A DNA stretch of 64,000 nt, taken from Lentisphaerota bacterium. GTDB taxonomy: Bacteria > Verrucomicrobiota > Lentisphaeria > Victivallales > Victivallaceae. The stretch's first letter is position 1, and each line of letters starts with the position of its first letter. Below are positions 1 to 9,248 of the stretch, piece by piece. Both the position numbers and the translations under genes were made by a program. A model generated the notes under the pieces. The model was given only the letters and a program-made list of their open reading frames with translations. It did not search any database and was not told the DNA's origin. The DNA is taken from the NCBI GenBank assembly GCA_024225035.1, contig JAAEMX010000430.1:1-64000 (forward strand), given 5' to 3'.

Positions 1-23
1 ATGCCTTTAAGCCAGCAACTATA

Positions 24-64
24 ATATGCAACTGGGGTCACTGCCCAAAACACCAGTTGCATAT
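24..64. terminator. Hairpin 3' of the OTU/zinc-finger gene
   Basis: ATATGCAACTGG (24-35) and CCAGTTGCATAT (53-64) form a perfect 12-bp inverted repeat with a 17-nt loop. It sits just beyond the stop codon of the minus-strand gene and is a likely transcript end. There is no strong T run on the minus strand; on the plus strand it is followed by TTTT, so it may end transcription from either side. Confidence 0.55.
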
Positions 65-71
65 TTTGCTA

Positions 72-3000
72 TTAGTTATGCTTGTTTTTGATATGATTAT
101 CCAAATCTATTTGCTTATAGAATAATTTATGACAATACTTACATTGGAATATCAAGGAGGAGTCATAATGTTTTTTTAAGTGCTGATTCAGCTGACTTAA
201 ATCTCCATATTTCTTCCCGCAGTGTTTACATATCAACTTTTTGGGAGCATGTGATTTTCTTAAATGTTGGTTTAATTCGCTTTGAGATGCAAATTTATTA
301 CTACAATAGCTGCATTCGTAGCCTTTTTCTGCATGAGCTGTTTTAAGGTGATAATTCAAGTGACTGGTAAGTTTAAATTTTTTAGGGCACAAATGACAAT
401 TTAAATTACTTGTACCATGCGTAGTTTTTAGATGTGTATTTAATTCAGATTTTAGTCCAAATCTATTACCGCATTTTGGACATACATGATTTTTAGGCCC
501 ATGTATTCTTTTTACATGCGTATTTAACAAGCTCACGGTTCTAAATTTTTTAACACAATGTGGACATTGTATATTCTCGGGGCCATGTGTTGATTTAAAA
601 TGCTGACTTAACCGGTCCTGGTCACGATATGTCTTATCACAGTCTGTACACTGGTAATCGTCCTCTCCATGGAATCTCTTATAGTGCTTATTTAATTGAC
701 TGTTCGTTCTAAACATGTCATCGCAATCACTGCATGGTATAATTTTAGGGCCATGTGTTGATTTGAAATGCTGATTCAACCTCCACTGTGCCGCAAAATT
801 CTTATTGCAATGCGAACAGTCAAAGTCCGAATTATTTTTATTTTTAGATCTGCTTCTTTTTTTAGGAGCTTTTGAGGTATCTTTTTTCTTAGAATCAACG
901 TTCATATTTGTAGTCAATGGCCTGTTCATGCCTGTGCTTGTGTTAGTGTTCAAAAATGAAGGCAATGGCGGTATATTATCAGTATCAACTTTCATCTCAG
1001 GTATATTTTGGTACGGATTGCTTGAAACAGTATTAGTGGTTAAAGAGGTCGGTAACGGCGGCAGTTTATTCAAGTCAATTTTCACTTTCGGTATATTTTT
1101 GTACGGATTAGCAGAGTTTGTAGTAATTGAGGAGGACGTGGATGTATCAGGCATATTATTAGAATTATTACCAAAAGATTTAGCTATTGGATTAGCATTG
1201 TTTGATGTTGAAGTATTACTGATCAGAAGTTGGTTAGAACTTTTCTGCTGCATCTGCGGTATTATGGCCCAGTGTCCGCCCCAGGTATTTTTTGCCTCAG
1301 CAAGAATTTCTTCAGTTCTCACTCCATTATCGAGATGAACCATAAAAATGGGTGAATACGCTTTATATATGGCTTCGAGTAAAGGTCCTATGATATTTTG
1401 ACTGTTTTCGGCAAAGTGTTCCTGTATGGTATATTTAACAGCTTCACTGCAGGAGTTACTGCTGAGGATTGCACTGTATAACGTAACGTTTGAAAACCTG
1501 AAATACTTGAGACACTCGCCCTGTATATCCAGAATTGCTTTACATAGTTTAGGGTTACTACTATATGACTTATACCATGCATGCATTAAATCCAGGAAAC
1601 CTTTAAATGAGTAGTTATTAAAAACATTTGAACTTTGATTGTTATTCATTCCGGCTGTTTCAAAAAATGACCATAAGGTCTTCCACGCATTGGTGAATGA
1701 TTGATTGTTTTGTAGGCAGCTACAATAATTTTTCAATGACAGTTTATTCGCTTGATTCACTAATTCTAAATATCCACACCTGATGGTAGAAAAATTCACA
1801 TATATATCCACTCTCTTTTTTACAAATGGCGGAGCATATACATTTGAGACCTGAAGCGGGATAGCCCCCAATGTAGATGTATAAAATGGCTTTTTCCCAA
1901 CTATTGCGTTCAGTAACGTAAGTTCGATATTAGAAGTCTGGTTACGGCTGTCATCGAACAAAAAATAATACTTGATACTTAAGGCTTTCATCAAACTTTG
2001 AATGAAACGCTTTAAACTGGTAAAATTACTGAAAAACAACCGGTTTTGACGAACGTGCGCTAATACTGCAAATTTTTCAAACAGGCATATCCCGACAATA
2101 GGCTCTCCCTCGGTGTTATTGTTGCATTTTTCGGATAACGCCACATCCTCAGCCTGTTGTGCCACACCACCATATATTAGAATTTGTAATGGCGGAGTTG
2201 AGGATGAAAAAAGTCGAGGGTTTGTAACTTTCAATAAAGTAATATATTCGTCAACTTCAGTTTTTTTAATACCATTATATCTGGGGTATTTATTTGCTCT
2301 TATTGTTAAAGGAGAAATGTGAGTATAAAGCCAAACCTTGTTATTATTACTGCAATACTGTGCCAAATGTTGCAGGGATTGATTTTTCCATTGATTCTCA
2401 TTGTTTTGAAAAGTACAACAATTATTTACAAGGTTTTTATCAATATTAATAATTTTTCCGACATACTCTTCAAGCCTTTTCGTCTGTTGAATGGAACTGA
2501 GCCTGCTGCTTCTTCTTAAATTTGGATCTACAACCGGTTTTGCTGGAAGATTTAAGTAGTATTTGATGCCATTAGTAATTTCATAAACCAAAGGAGTTTT
2601 CTCAACTAACAAACTCCCATCCAGATTGAGGCCAACATTGTTAAAAGCATAACAACCAATTCGATCGCAAGTCAAATCGATGAGCAGAAAACTTTTTTGT
2701 TTAACTACAGGAGTCATCGGGTATAATGGCTCCAGTTTAATCTGGGGCTTTTGGGCAACTGCCATATTCTGTAAACTGGGCTGATTGTTCATTGAACTGG
2801 CATATGTAGTTGGTTGCAGTGTAGCATTGTTCATTGAAAGATTAGGATTATTGACATGTATGCTTGGAGGCAGCTGAGGTGGCAACTGAGGCAACTGAGG
2901 CAACTGGGGTGGTGGCTTGGGATTACTAAATGGAATTGAGATTGGACTCGGTTGTCTTGTAATAAAAAAAGAATCATTTGGAAAACAGCTGAAATGATTC

Positions 3001-3419
3001 CCGTTATTATTTGTATAAATTGTTATATAATTACTGCTGGTAACGCCATACCTTGAAGGCACAATAAAATCATTAGGATTTGCTATTCCTCGAACATTAA
3101 TAGTGCTGGCTATCAAGTTGTTATTTATTGTAACTAAACGTATTTCAAGATTCCGCAAGTGAGACAACACCATAATATCAGTAAATGATCCCCAAACAAC
3201 ATTTCCACTCATAAGACACATATCGCGATAACGTCTTGCATCGTTATTACTGTAATACCAGCCTCTAACCTCTTCATGGCTATCAAGAAAAACCTTAATA
3301 CTGTTCCTCTCACTTAGTACCGCAATATCTTGTGAATTTCTTATTCTGGCTGTTGAAATTGACCTGAACAGGCAATGACCATCATTTGGAATAGAATTAA
3401 TTGAAGTCGTTGTAAACAT
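72..3419 (-). CDS. OTU-family cysteine protease-like protein with nine C2H2 zinc fingers
   Basis: Large modular protein (1115 aa). Residues 1-150 match the OTU deubiquitinase pattern: the PNDGHCLFRSIS motif supplies Asp13 and Cys16, WGSFTDIMVLSHLRNLEIRL is the usual mid-domain block, and NHFSCF gives a candidate catalytic His142. A Pro/Gln-rich stretch follows (about 160-190), then a long region of unknown fold shared with the paralogue at 56086. Near 770-823 there is a low-complexity Asn/Ser/Thr linker with two copies of an NPYxNIPxxKxD motif, then a Lys-rich patch. Residues about 866-1114 hold nine CX2C-X12-HX3-5H fingers. The start at 3419 has GGAGGAGAACC just upstream and matches the paralogue's start; the open frame reaches 3551 but that extension is not conserved. 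OTU proteins usually cleave ubiquitin chains, so an effector role in a eukaryotic host is an inference. A nuclear or DNA-binding role for the fingers is a guess. Confidence 0.8.
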   Translation of the reverse strand: MFTTTSINSIPNDGHCLFRSISTARIRNSQDIAVLSERNSIKVFLDSHEEVRGWYYSNNDARRYRDMCLMSGNVVWGSFTDIMVLSHLRNLEIRLVTINNNLIASTINVRGIANPNDFIVPSRYGVTSSNYITIYTNNNGNHFSCFPNDSFFITRQPSPISIPFSNPKPPPQLPQLPQLPPQLPPSIHVNNPNLSMNNATLQPTTYASSMNNQPSLQNMAVAQKPQIKLEPLYPMTPVVKQKSFLLIDLTCDRIGCYAFNNVGLNLDGSLLVEKTPLVYEITNGIKYYLNLPAKPVVDPNLRRSSRLSSIQQTKRLEEYVGKIINIDKNLVNNCCTFQNNENQWKNQSLQHLAQYCSNNNKVWLYTHISPLTIRANKYPRYNGIKKTEVDEYITLLKVTNPRLFSSSTPPLQILIYGGVAQQAEDVALSEKCNNNTEGEPIVGICLFEKFAVLAHVRQNRLFFSNFTSLKRFIQSLMKALSIKYYFLFDDSRNQTSNIELTLLNAIVGKKPFYTSTLGAIPLQVSNVYAPPFVKKRVDIYVNFSTIRCGYLELVNQANKLSLKNYCSCLQNNQSFTNAWKTLWSFFETAGMNNNQSSNVFNNYSFKGFLDLMHAWYKSYSSNPKLCKAILDIQGECLKYFRFSNVTLYSAILSSNSCSEAVKYTIQEHFAENSQNIIGPLLEAIYKAYSPIFMVHLDNGVRTEEILAEAKNTWGGHWAIIPQMQQKSSNQLLISNTSTSNNANPIAKSFGNNSNNMPDTSTSSSITTNSANPYKNIPKVKIDLNKLPPLPTSLTTNTVSSNPYQNIPEMKVDTDNIPPLPSFLNTNTSTGMNRPLTTNMNVDSKKKDTSKAPKKRSRSKNKNNSDFDCSHCNKNFAAQWRLNQHFKSTHGPKIIPCSDCDDMFRTNSQLNKHYKRFHGEDDYQCTDCDKTYRDQDRLSQHFKSTHGPENIQCPHCVKKFRTVSLLNTHVKRIHGPKNHVCPKCGNRFGLKSELNTHLKTTHGTSNLNCHLCPKKFKLTSHLNYHLKTAHAEKGYECSYCSNKFASQSELNQHLRKSHAPKKLICKHCGKKYGDLSQLNQHLKKHYDSSLIFQCKYCHKLFYKQIDLDNHIKNKHN

Positions 3420-3875
3420 GGTTCTCCTCCAGTTTCCTTTATGAAATAAACTGTATTTATATTTAATTATTTGCTTGTTTGAATATGAAAAAGGACTTCG
3501 AGTCTTTGCTGTAATAGCTTCTAATGGATTTTTTTTGCCGTGCCAGGACATTTTTATCGTCTGTAAAGTAAGTTCATGATACCTAAAAACTTTTACCTTA
3601 TGAAAATAGATACTCGGACAGTCTGGTTTGTTCTTAATAGTTAGCTAAAAGACACTTTCTTATAGTTATACTATCATTCGTTATAAGAACACTTTAAGAA
3701 AAAATTTAGTTTTTAAGTGGTTTAAAGTAATTTTTCTATTTTTACGGTTTATTATCTTTGGTTTGCTTTCAAATAACAGAATTTGGGTATTTTGAATTGC
3801 GGACTTGATTTTATGTTTATGCTATGTAGTTTTGAGAAAAGAAAAATAACAGAATTGCACAAAACAGGGCTTCAG
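3420..3875. other. Divergent intergenic region between the OTU gene and the cobalamin operon
   Basis: AT-rich spacer that must carry promoters for both directions. I looked for a cobalamin riboswitch before cobO and saw neither a B12 box nor the conserved core seen at 16362-16490, so the synthesis operon does not appear to be controlled that way here. The minus-strand gene's Shine-Dalgarno lies at its left edge. No other gene is supported. Confidence 0.5.
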
Positions 3876-4424
3876 ATGATTGAAAACAACCAGAAACATC
3901 AGCGCCATGGACTGCTTATTAACATTACCGGCAACGGCAAAGGCAAAACGACCAGCGCTCTTGGTACTGCTATGCGTGCTCTTGGCTGGGGCTGGACCGT
4001 AAAGGTTATACAGTTTGTAAAAAGCAGCGGTGCTACCGGAGAAAAAAGGTTTGCTGATAACTCAACCCTGCCTATTGAGATTATTCCAATGGGCGCGGGG
4101 CTGACTTGGAAAAGTAAATACTCAGAGGAAGAGCATATCAATCGTGCCAATACAGCATGGAATGCAGTAAAAGAGGTAATTTGTGAAGATAATATCGATC
4201 TCTTGATACTTGATGAATTAAATATTGCTTTGCATAAAAGTTGGATTAATGCTGAAGATGTTATCACTTTTTTAGAATCACGCCCCAAATGGCAGCATGT
4301 TATTATTACAGGACGTTACGCAATGCCTGAAATCATAGCAGCATCTGATTTGGTGTCTGAAGTACAGGAAGTAAAACATCCTTATAAAGCAGGAATAAAA
4401 GCACAAAAAGGAATAGATTTCTGA
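3876..4424 (+). CDS. cobO: Cob(I)yrinic acid a,c-diamide adenosyltransferase
   Basis: CobO/BtuR/CobA-type corrinoid adenosyltransferase, which transfers the 5'-deoxyadenosyl group of ATP to Co(I) corrinoid. The P-loop GNGKGKTT follows the first beta strand, LLILDELNIAL is the Walker-B-like segment, and the family C-terminus HPYKAGIKAQKGIDF is intact. It is first in the operon, and its stop overlaps the cbiC start as TGATG. The start is uncertain. ATG 3876 (182 aa) has a weak GGG upstream and gives a clostridial-type short N-terminus. In-frame ATGs at 3813 and 3819 would add about 20 residues resembling the N-terminal helix of the enterobacterial enzyme. Family assignment is firm. Confidence 0.9.
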   Translation: MIENNQKHQRHGLLINITGNGKGKTTSALGTAMRALGWGWTVKVIQFVKSSGATGEKRFADNSTLPIEIIPMGAGLTWKSKYSEEEHINRANTAWNAVKEVICEDNIDLLILDELNIALHKSWINAEDVITFLESRPKWQHVIITGRYAMPEIIAASDLVSEVQEVKHPYKAGIKAQKGIDF

Positions 4425-5071
4425 TGTTTGAAAATATTACATGGGACTTTTCCGGTATGGAAATCGAACGTGAAAGTTTCCGACGCATAGAAGCTGAAGC
4501 TGACCGCTCCAAATGGAATGACAAAGAGTGGCCCGTCGCACGCCGTCTCATACATACAACAGCGGACTTCACCATAGCAGACACGCTAAAACTAAGACAC
4601 AACCCTGTTGACGCAGGAATCGAGGCGCTTTATAAAGGAGTTCCGCTCTATTCTGATTCTAATATGATTCGTTCGGGAATATCTGTTCCTAAGCTGCAAA
4701 AATTTAATTCAGCATACACCCGGGAATCAATAACCTGTCTGGTTGCTGATCCTGAGATTACTGCTATTGCTAAAGAACAGAATATAACAAGAGCACTTGC
4801 CGCTGTCAGAAAAGCTAAAGATATTATAGACGGCGGCATTTTTCTATGCGGCAACGCTCCCTTAGCCCTTGCCGGATTGATAAAGATGATTGTTGAAGAA
4901 GGCATTCGCCCTGCTCTGATCATAGGGATGCCGGTAGGTTTTGTAAACGTGGTTGAGTCAAAAGAGCTGTTGCGAAAAGTTGATATTCCGCATATCACAA
5001 TTGAAGGGAGACGCGGCGGCAGTCCGTTAGCTGTGGCCACATTACACGCAATTATGGAAAGCGAACTATAA
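4424..5071 (+). CDS. cbiC: Precorrin-8X / cobalt-precorrin-8 methylmutase
   Basis: CbiC/CobH moves a methyl group from C11 to C12 of the corrin ring, giving (hydrogeno/cob)yrinic acid. At 215 aa it has family length. The conserved RLIHTTADF segment carries the catalytic His, and the GNAPLALAGLI and GMPVGFVNVVESKE motifs near the C-terminus are typical. It is translationally coupled to cobO (one-base overlap) and followed 13 bp later by cbiD. Confidence 0.95.
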   Translation: MFENITWDFSGMEIERESFRRIEAEADRSKWNDKEWPVARRLIHTTADFTIADTLKLRHNPVDAGIEALYKGVPLYSDSNMIRSGISVPKLQKFNSAYTRESITCLVADPEITAIAKEQNITRALAAVRKAKDIIDGGIFLCGNAPLALAGLIKMIVEEGIRPALIIGMPVGFVNVVESKELLRKVDIPHITIEGRRGGSPLAVATLHAIMESEL

Positions 5072-5084
5072 ATTCAGGTTGCAA

Positions 5085-6206
5085 ATGTCTAAAAAGGCAA
5101 AAAAATTGCGTCGAGGATACACCACTGGAAGCTGTGTTGCTGCTGGTGCCGTTGCTGCATACCGTGCAACCCTTGGCGAAACATTAAATAATGTCCGACT
5201 GCGCCTGTTGAATGGCAGCACTCTTGAAATTCCAGTAAATTTAAATGCTGATAAATCAGTAGAAGTAATCAAAGATGCCGGAGACGATCCCGACGTAACT
5301 GATAAGGCGGTGATTCAAATATCCCTTACCCCCTGCTCTATTGAGATCGCTGGCGAACATGACTACATTGAAATTTGCGGTGATTCAAAAATAATCATCC
5401 GAGCCAAGTCAGGAATAGGACTTGTTACCCGTCCCGGACTCGAGGTTCCTGTGGGAAAATGGGCGATTAATCCAGGTCCACGTAAAATGTTAGCAGAAAA
5501 CCTCCTCCATGCTGGTTTCGGGCAAGATAAAGACTCCTTCATGCTGGTAGAGATAGAAGTGCTAAATGGCGAAGAAATTGCTAAAAAAACTCTAAATCCA
5601 ACACTTGGAGTTACTGGCGGAATATCGATTCTTGGCACAACCGGAATTGTGGAGCCCTACTCTAACGCAGCATATATCCATACCATTAAAATACACATTC
5701 GCGCGGCAGCAACGCAAGGTTTTAATACTGTTGCGCTAACCACCGGCAGTCGTACTATGAAGTGTGCGATTCGTGATTTACCGGAAGTCCAGGATGACAA
5801 CTGTATTCGCATCGGAGATTTTATTGCTGATTCTCTGGAAGCAGCCGAAACAACCTCAGGGATTGATAATGTCGTTATCGCCTGCATGCCTGGGAAAGTA
5901 TATAAATATGCATGTGCCCATCGCATAACTCATGCTCACAAAAACAAACTTGAACCACATCTGATGGTTGATGTTTTACAGGCACTTGGAGTAAGTCAAG
6001 ATAAGCTTAAAGCTATTAAGAAGTGTGATACTGTTGGAGAAGCCATAACAAAGATTTCCCAAAAAAAAGCTGAGCTTTTATTGCTGAGACTTGGCGATAT
6101 TGCACATAAAAACTTGCGAAACTGGGCTCCCGGTGTCAATATTATAATAATGCTTTATAACACAGCAGGAAACCTCATATTGCGAAAAGGAACGACTTCT
6201 GAATGA
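5085..6206 (+). CDS. cbiD: Cobalt-precorrin-5B C1-methyltransferase
   Basis: CbiD methylates C1 of cobalt-precorrin-5B in the anaerobic (early cobalt insertion) branch of B12 synthesis. The N-terminal RRGYTTGSCVAAGAVAA motif and the later ALTTGSRTMK segment are family hallmarks; 373 aa is usual. ATG 5085 is chosen over an in-frame TTG two codons upstream. The stop overlaps the next start (ATGA). Its presence, with CbiG, argues that this organism uses the oxygen-independent pathway. Confidence 0.95.
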   Translation: MSKKAKKLRRGYTTGSCVAAGAVAAYRATLGETLNNVRLRLLNGSTLEIPVNLNADKSVEVIKDAGDDPDVTDKAVIQISLTPCSIEIAGEHDYIEICGDSKIIIRAKSGIGLVTRPGLEVPVGKWAINPGPRKMLAENLLHAGFGQDKDSFMLVEIEVLNGEEIAKKTLNPTLGVTGGISILGTTGIVEPYSNAAYIHTIKIHIRAAATQGFNTVALTTGSRTMKCAIRDLPEVQDDNCIRIGDFIADSLEAAETTSGIDNVVIACMPGKVYKYACAHRITHAHKNKLEPHLMVDVLQALGVSQDKLKAIKKCDTVGEAITKISQKKAELLLLRLGDIAHKNLRNWAPGVNIIIMLYNTAGNLILRKGTTSE

Positions 6207-7420
6207 CTAAACATGGACATCTTTATATAATCGGCTGCGGACTTGCTGATGAGCCTCTCAGCAGGAAAGCTGCTGACATTATTGAAAATGCTGATATCAT
6301 TGCAGGAGGAAAACGCCTGCTTGAATTTTGTGCACCAACAGACAAAGACCAGGTCTTGATCGGTGCAAAAGCCAGTGAAACCGCAAGAGAACTGGTTAAA
6401 CAAGCTAAAACCAAACAGGTTGTAATTCTGGCTTCCGGCGATCCACTCTATTACGGGATTGGAGCGACAGTTTCAAAGATTGCGCCACCCGGTAGCTTTA
6501 CTGTGCTGCCGCATATTACAGCTTTTCAGGCGGCATTTGCCCGACTTGGCATCTCATGGTCAAATGCTAAGCTATTCAGCCTGCATGGCAATACGCAGGT
6601 CATTCCATGGCGTAAGTTTCTTTCCACTGACAAAGCCGTTATATATTGCGACAACAAACTTCCAGCCCATAAGCTGGCTTCCAGATTGCTGGAATATTTC
6701 CCGGCAGCTTCAACACGTCGAGCTGCTGCTTTTGAAAATCTCGGACGACCGGATGAAAAGTTTGTACTTGGAACACTTGGCGATATTAATAATACGGAAT
6801 TCGGCAGTTTATCCCTGCTGATATTAGTTTCCGTTGAAAATTGTTCAGAACTGCCAGAATTACCTCTGGGGCTTGAAGATTCTATCTATGAACATGAAAA
6901 TAATTTAATTACTCACCCTGAAGTTCGAGTGGTTATTCTTTCAAAATTACGCCTGAAGTCAGGTATCATGTGGGACCTTGGTGCTGCCAGCGGTTCTATA
7001 GGCTTGGAAGCTGCCGGACTGTGCAGCAATTTGAGAGCATTCTCTGTTGAGAAAGCCTCCGACAGGGTTGCACATATTAAGCAAAACATCAAGACATCAG
7101 GTGTTTCCAAGTTAAAAGTAGTTGAAGGAAACATTTTAGATAAAATACCAGAATTGCCATCGCCTGATTTTGTTTTTATCGGCGGTGGAGGCAAAGATAT
7201 CAAAGAAATTGTAGAAACAGCATGGAAAGAATTGAATTCCGGCGGAAGGCTGGTTGTATCGGCAATTACACTTGAAACTGTCGCAGCCTTAAGCAAGCTT
7301 TTGTCAGAAAATAGAGTTGAAGCTGTTTCGCTCGCAGTGAGCAGAGCAAAATCAGTCGGCGAACTTAACATGATGAAAGCCGATAACCCAATATATATAT
7401 TTGTTTTCAAGAAGGACTGA
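6203..7420 (+). CDS. cbiET: CbiE-CbiT fusion: precorrin-6Y C5,15-methyltransferase (decarboxylating)
   Basis: Bifunctional CobL-type fusion of 405 aa. Residues 1 to about 205 are a tetrapyrrole methylase domain (CbiE: GCGLADEPLSRKAADII at the start, ASGDPLYYGIG as the substrate-binding loop), which methylates C5. Residues about 215-405 are a Rossmann methyltransferase (CbiT: DLGAASGSIGLEAA SAM motif near residue 257), which methylates C15 and decarboxylates the acetate side chain. CbiE and CbiT are often separate genes. The start overlaps the cbiD stop by four bases. Confidence 0.93.
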   Translation: MTKHGHLYIIGCGLADEPLSRKAADIIENADIIAGGKRLLEFCAPTDKDQVLIGAKASETARELVKQAKTKQVVILASGDPLYYGIGATVSKIAPPGSFTVLPHITAFQAAFARLGISWSNAKLFSLHGNTQVIPWRKFLSTDKAVIYCDNKLPAHKLASRLLEYFPAASTRRAAAFENLGRPDEKFVLGTLGDINNTEFGSLSLLILVSVENCSELPELPLGLEDSIYEHENNLITHPEVRVVILSKLRLKSGIMWDLGAASGSIGLEAAGLCSNLRAFSVEKASDRVAHIKQNIKTSGVSKLKVVEGNILDKIPELPSPDFVFIGGGGKDIKEIVETAWKELNSGGRLVVSAITLETVAALSKLLSENRVEAVSLAVSRAKSVGELNMMKADNPIYIFVFKKD

Positions 7421-7421
7421 C

Positions 7422-9248
7422 ATGAAAGGAAAAGTTATAATTGCCGGAGCCGGACCGGGAGCAGTAGACTTGATCACACTGCGGGCAAAAAATGCCCTTG
7501 AGCAAGCTGATGTTATTATTTATGCCGGTTCGCTGGTCAATCCGGAAATCCTTGCTTTCGCAAAGAAAGAAGCTGAAAAAGTTAACAGCGCAGGATTATC
7601 ACTTGACGAAGTTATTGCACTAACTTTCAATGCGGTTAACGCTGGTAAAAATGTTGTCAGGCTGCACACTGGAGACCCGGCAATGTACGGTGCTATTTCC
7701 GAGCAGATGAATGAACTTGACAAACTTAAAATTAAATATGAAGTCATACCTGGAGTCAGCAGCGTTTTTGCTGCAGCCGCAGCAGTCAAAGCTGAACTGA
7801 CTATGCCGGGAATTACCCAAACGGCTATCTTAACCCGCCGAGCTGGTCGTACGCCTGTTCCTGAAGCCGAAGATTTAAAAAAACTTGCGGCAAACGATGC
7901 CTCAATAGCACTTTTCCTGAGCGTAGCTGATATGCCCGGGCTGGTTGCTGATTTTATAGAAGCCGGACGAAGTCCTGAAACACCTGTCGCAGTTGTTTAC
8001 CGCGCTTCATGGCCTAACCAGAAAGTTGTCCGGGGAACCCTTGCCGATATCTCTGAAAAAATAGAATCTGCCGGAATCAAGCGTCAGGCAATTATCCTTG
8101 TTGGCGGAGCAATTGAACGCGGAGGAGAAAAGTCACTTCTTTACGATTCCGGCTTTGCGCATGGTTATCGCGGAGCAAAAGAAAACGTCAAATTTGAAGG
8201 CAAAACGGCAATTTACGCCATTACTGAAAAAGGCGCATTAAAGGCTGGTGAAATTGCCGGAGGAATGACTAAAGCGACTGTCTTTGTTCCTGAAAAGTTC
8301 TCCAGCCAGTTTTCAACATTTGAAAGCTTCGGCAGTCAAAAACTTGGCAAACTGATCAAACACAACTGGCATGACTATGACGCGCACCTTTTTATAATGG
8401 CAACAGGTATTGCCGTTCGTAAAATAGCTCCGCTGCTTGAAGGAAAAACTGTTGACCCTGCTGTAGTTGTATGTGATGAGCTTGGCAATAACAGCATAAG
8501 CCTATTAAGCGGTCATATAGGCGGAGCCAATCGCCTTGCCTCTACCGTGGCCGGCATAACCGGCGGCAAGGCTGTCATCACTACTGCAACGGATACCAAT
8601 AAGCTGGTTGCTTTTGATGAACTCGCCGCCATAAACGGCTGGCAGGTCTGCAACCCTGAAATGATAAAAGTTTTCAATGCCCGTCTGCTTGCAGGCGAAG
8701 AAATGGACTTAATGCTTCCTGAAGATATTTTTGAAAAGAAGTATAAAGATATACGTGGTCTCAGGCTCATAGCAGGCTTAAGTGAAGCTGAAAACCCGGT
8801 GGTAACCTTAAACTGCAAAAAGTCGACTAAACAGCCTTGTTTAAGATTATTTTCTACAGGGTACGCTATAGGAATTGGATGCCGCCGAAATATTACCGTT
8901 AAGCAAATAGAAAAAGCTGTCCGAACAGCGTTGAACACCGCAGGGCTGAAAATGGACATGGTTAGATGTTTAGCCAGCGCCGACGTAAAGCGTTATGAGG
9001 CAGGACTTCTGGACTTCGCCACTGATTACAATTTATTAATCAAGTTCTATGGTAAGGAAAGTCTTAACAGCATCGTGACTCCACACTCAAGCCCACGAGC
9101 AGAAAAAGAGTTTGGAATTAAATCAGTAGCGGAAGCTGCCGCAATGCTTGCAGCCGGAACAGATAAACTTGTATTGGAAAAACAGAAAATTGACGGAGTA
9201 ACTATAGCAATCGCAGCCGTTTCTCCGGAAAAAGGTGATGATGACTAA
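7422..9248 (+). CDS. cbiFG: CbiF-CbiG fusion: cobalt-precorrin-4 C11-methyltransferase / cobalt-precorrin-5A hydrolase
   Basis: Residues 1 to about 250 are CbiF/CobM (VIIAGAGPGAVDLITLRA, LHTGDPAMYGAISEQM, GVSSVFAAAAA), methylating C11. From about residue 260 the protein is CbiG: LFIMATGIAVRKIAPLL, a LSGHIGGANRLA motif and a C-terminal GIGCRRN domain. CbiG opens the delta-lactone ring and releases acetaldehyde, a step of the anaerobic pathway only. Fusing the two consecutive enzymes gives a 608-residue protein. ATG 7422 follows a GAAGGA element at the end of cbiET. The C-terminus overlaps cbiH. Confidence 0.93.
   Translation: MKGKVIIAGAGPGAVDLITLRAKNALEQADVIIYAGSLVNPEILAFAKKEAEKVNSAGLSLDEVIALTFNAVNAGKNVVRLHTGDPAMYGAISEQMNELDKLKIKYEVIPGVSSVFAAAAAVKAELTMPGITQTAILTRRAGRTPVPEAEDLKKLAANDASIALFLSVADMPGLVADFIEAGRSPETPVAVVYRASWPNQKVVRGTLADISEKIESAGIKRQAIILVGGAIERGGEKSLLYDSGFAHGYRGAKENVKFEGKTAIYAITEKGALKAGEIAGGMTKATVFVPEKFSSQFSTFESFGSQKLGKLIKHNWHDYDAHLFIMATGIAVRKIAPLLEGKTVDPAVVVCDELGNNSISLLSGHIGGANRLASTVAGITGGKAVITTATDTNKLVAFDELAAINGWQVCNPEMIKVFNARLLAGEEMDLMLPEDIFEKKYKDIRGLRLIAGLSEAENPVVTLNCKKSTKQPCLRLFSTGYAIGIGCRRNITVKQIEKAVRTALNTAGLKMDMVRCLASADVKRYEAGLLDFATDYNLLIKFYGKESLNSIVTPHSSPRAEKEFGIKSVAEAAAMLAAGTDKLVLEKQKIDGVTIAIAAVSPEKGDDD

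Noticed and set aside
805-1338. 177-codon plus-strand frame
   Set aside because: It is antisense to the linker and finger region of the OTU gene, and its hydrophobic look comes from reading Asn/Lys codons backwards.
2880-2915. Short repeated ggcaactga units, checked as CRISPR-like
   Set aside because: Nine-base units inside the Pro/Gln-rich codons of the OTU gene; no spacers and no cas genes anywhere in the window.
3552-3875. Possible cobalamin riboswitch before cobO
   Set aside because: No B12 box or CTGTCCCGCAACTG-like core on the plus strand.
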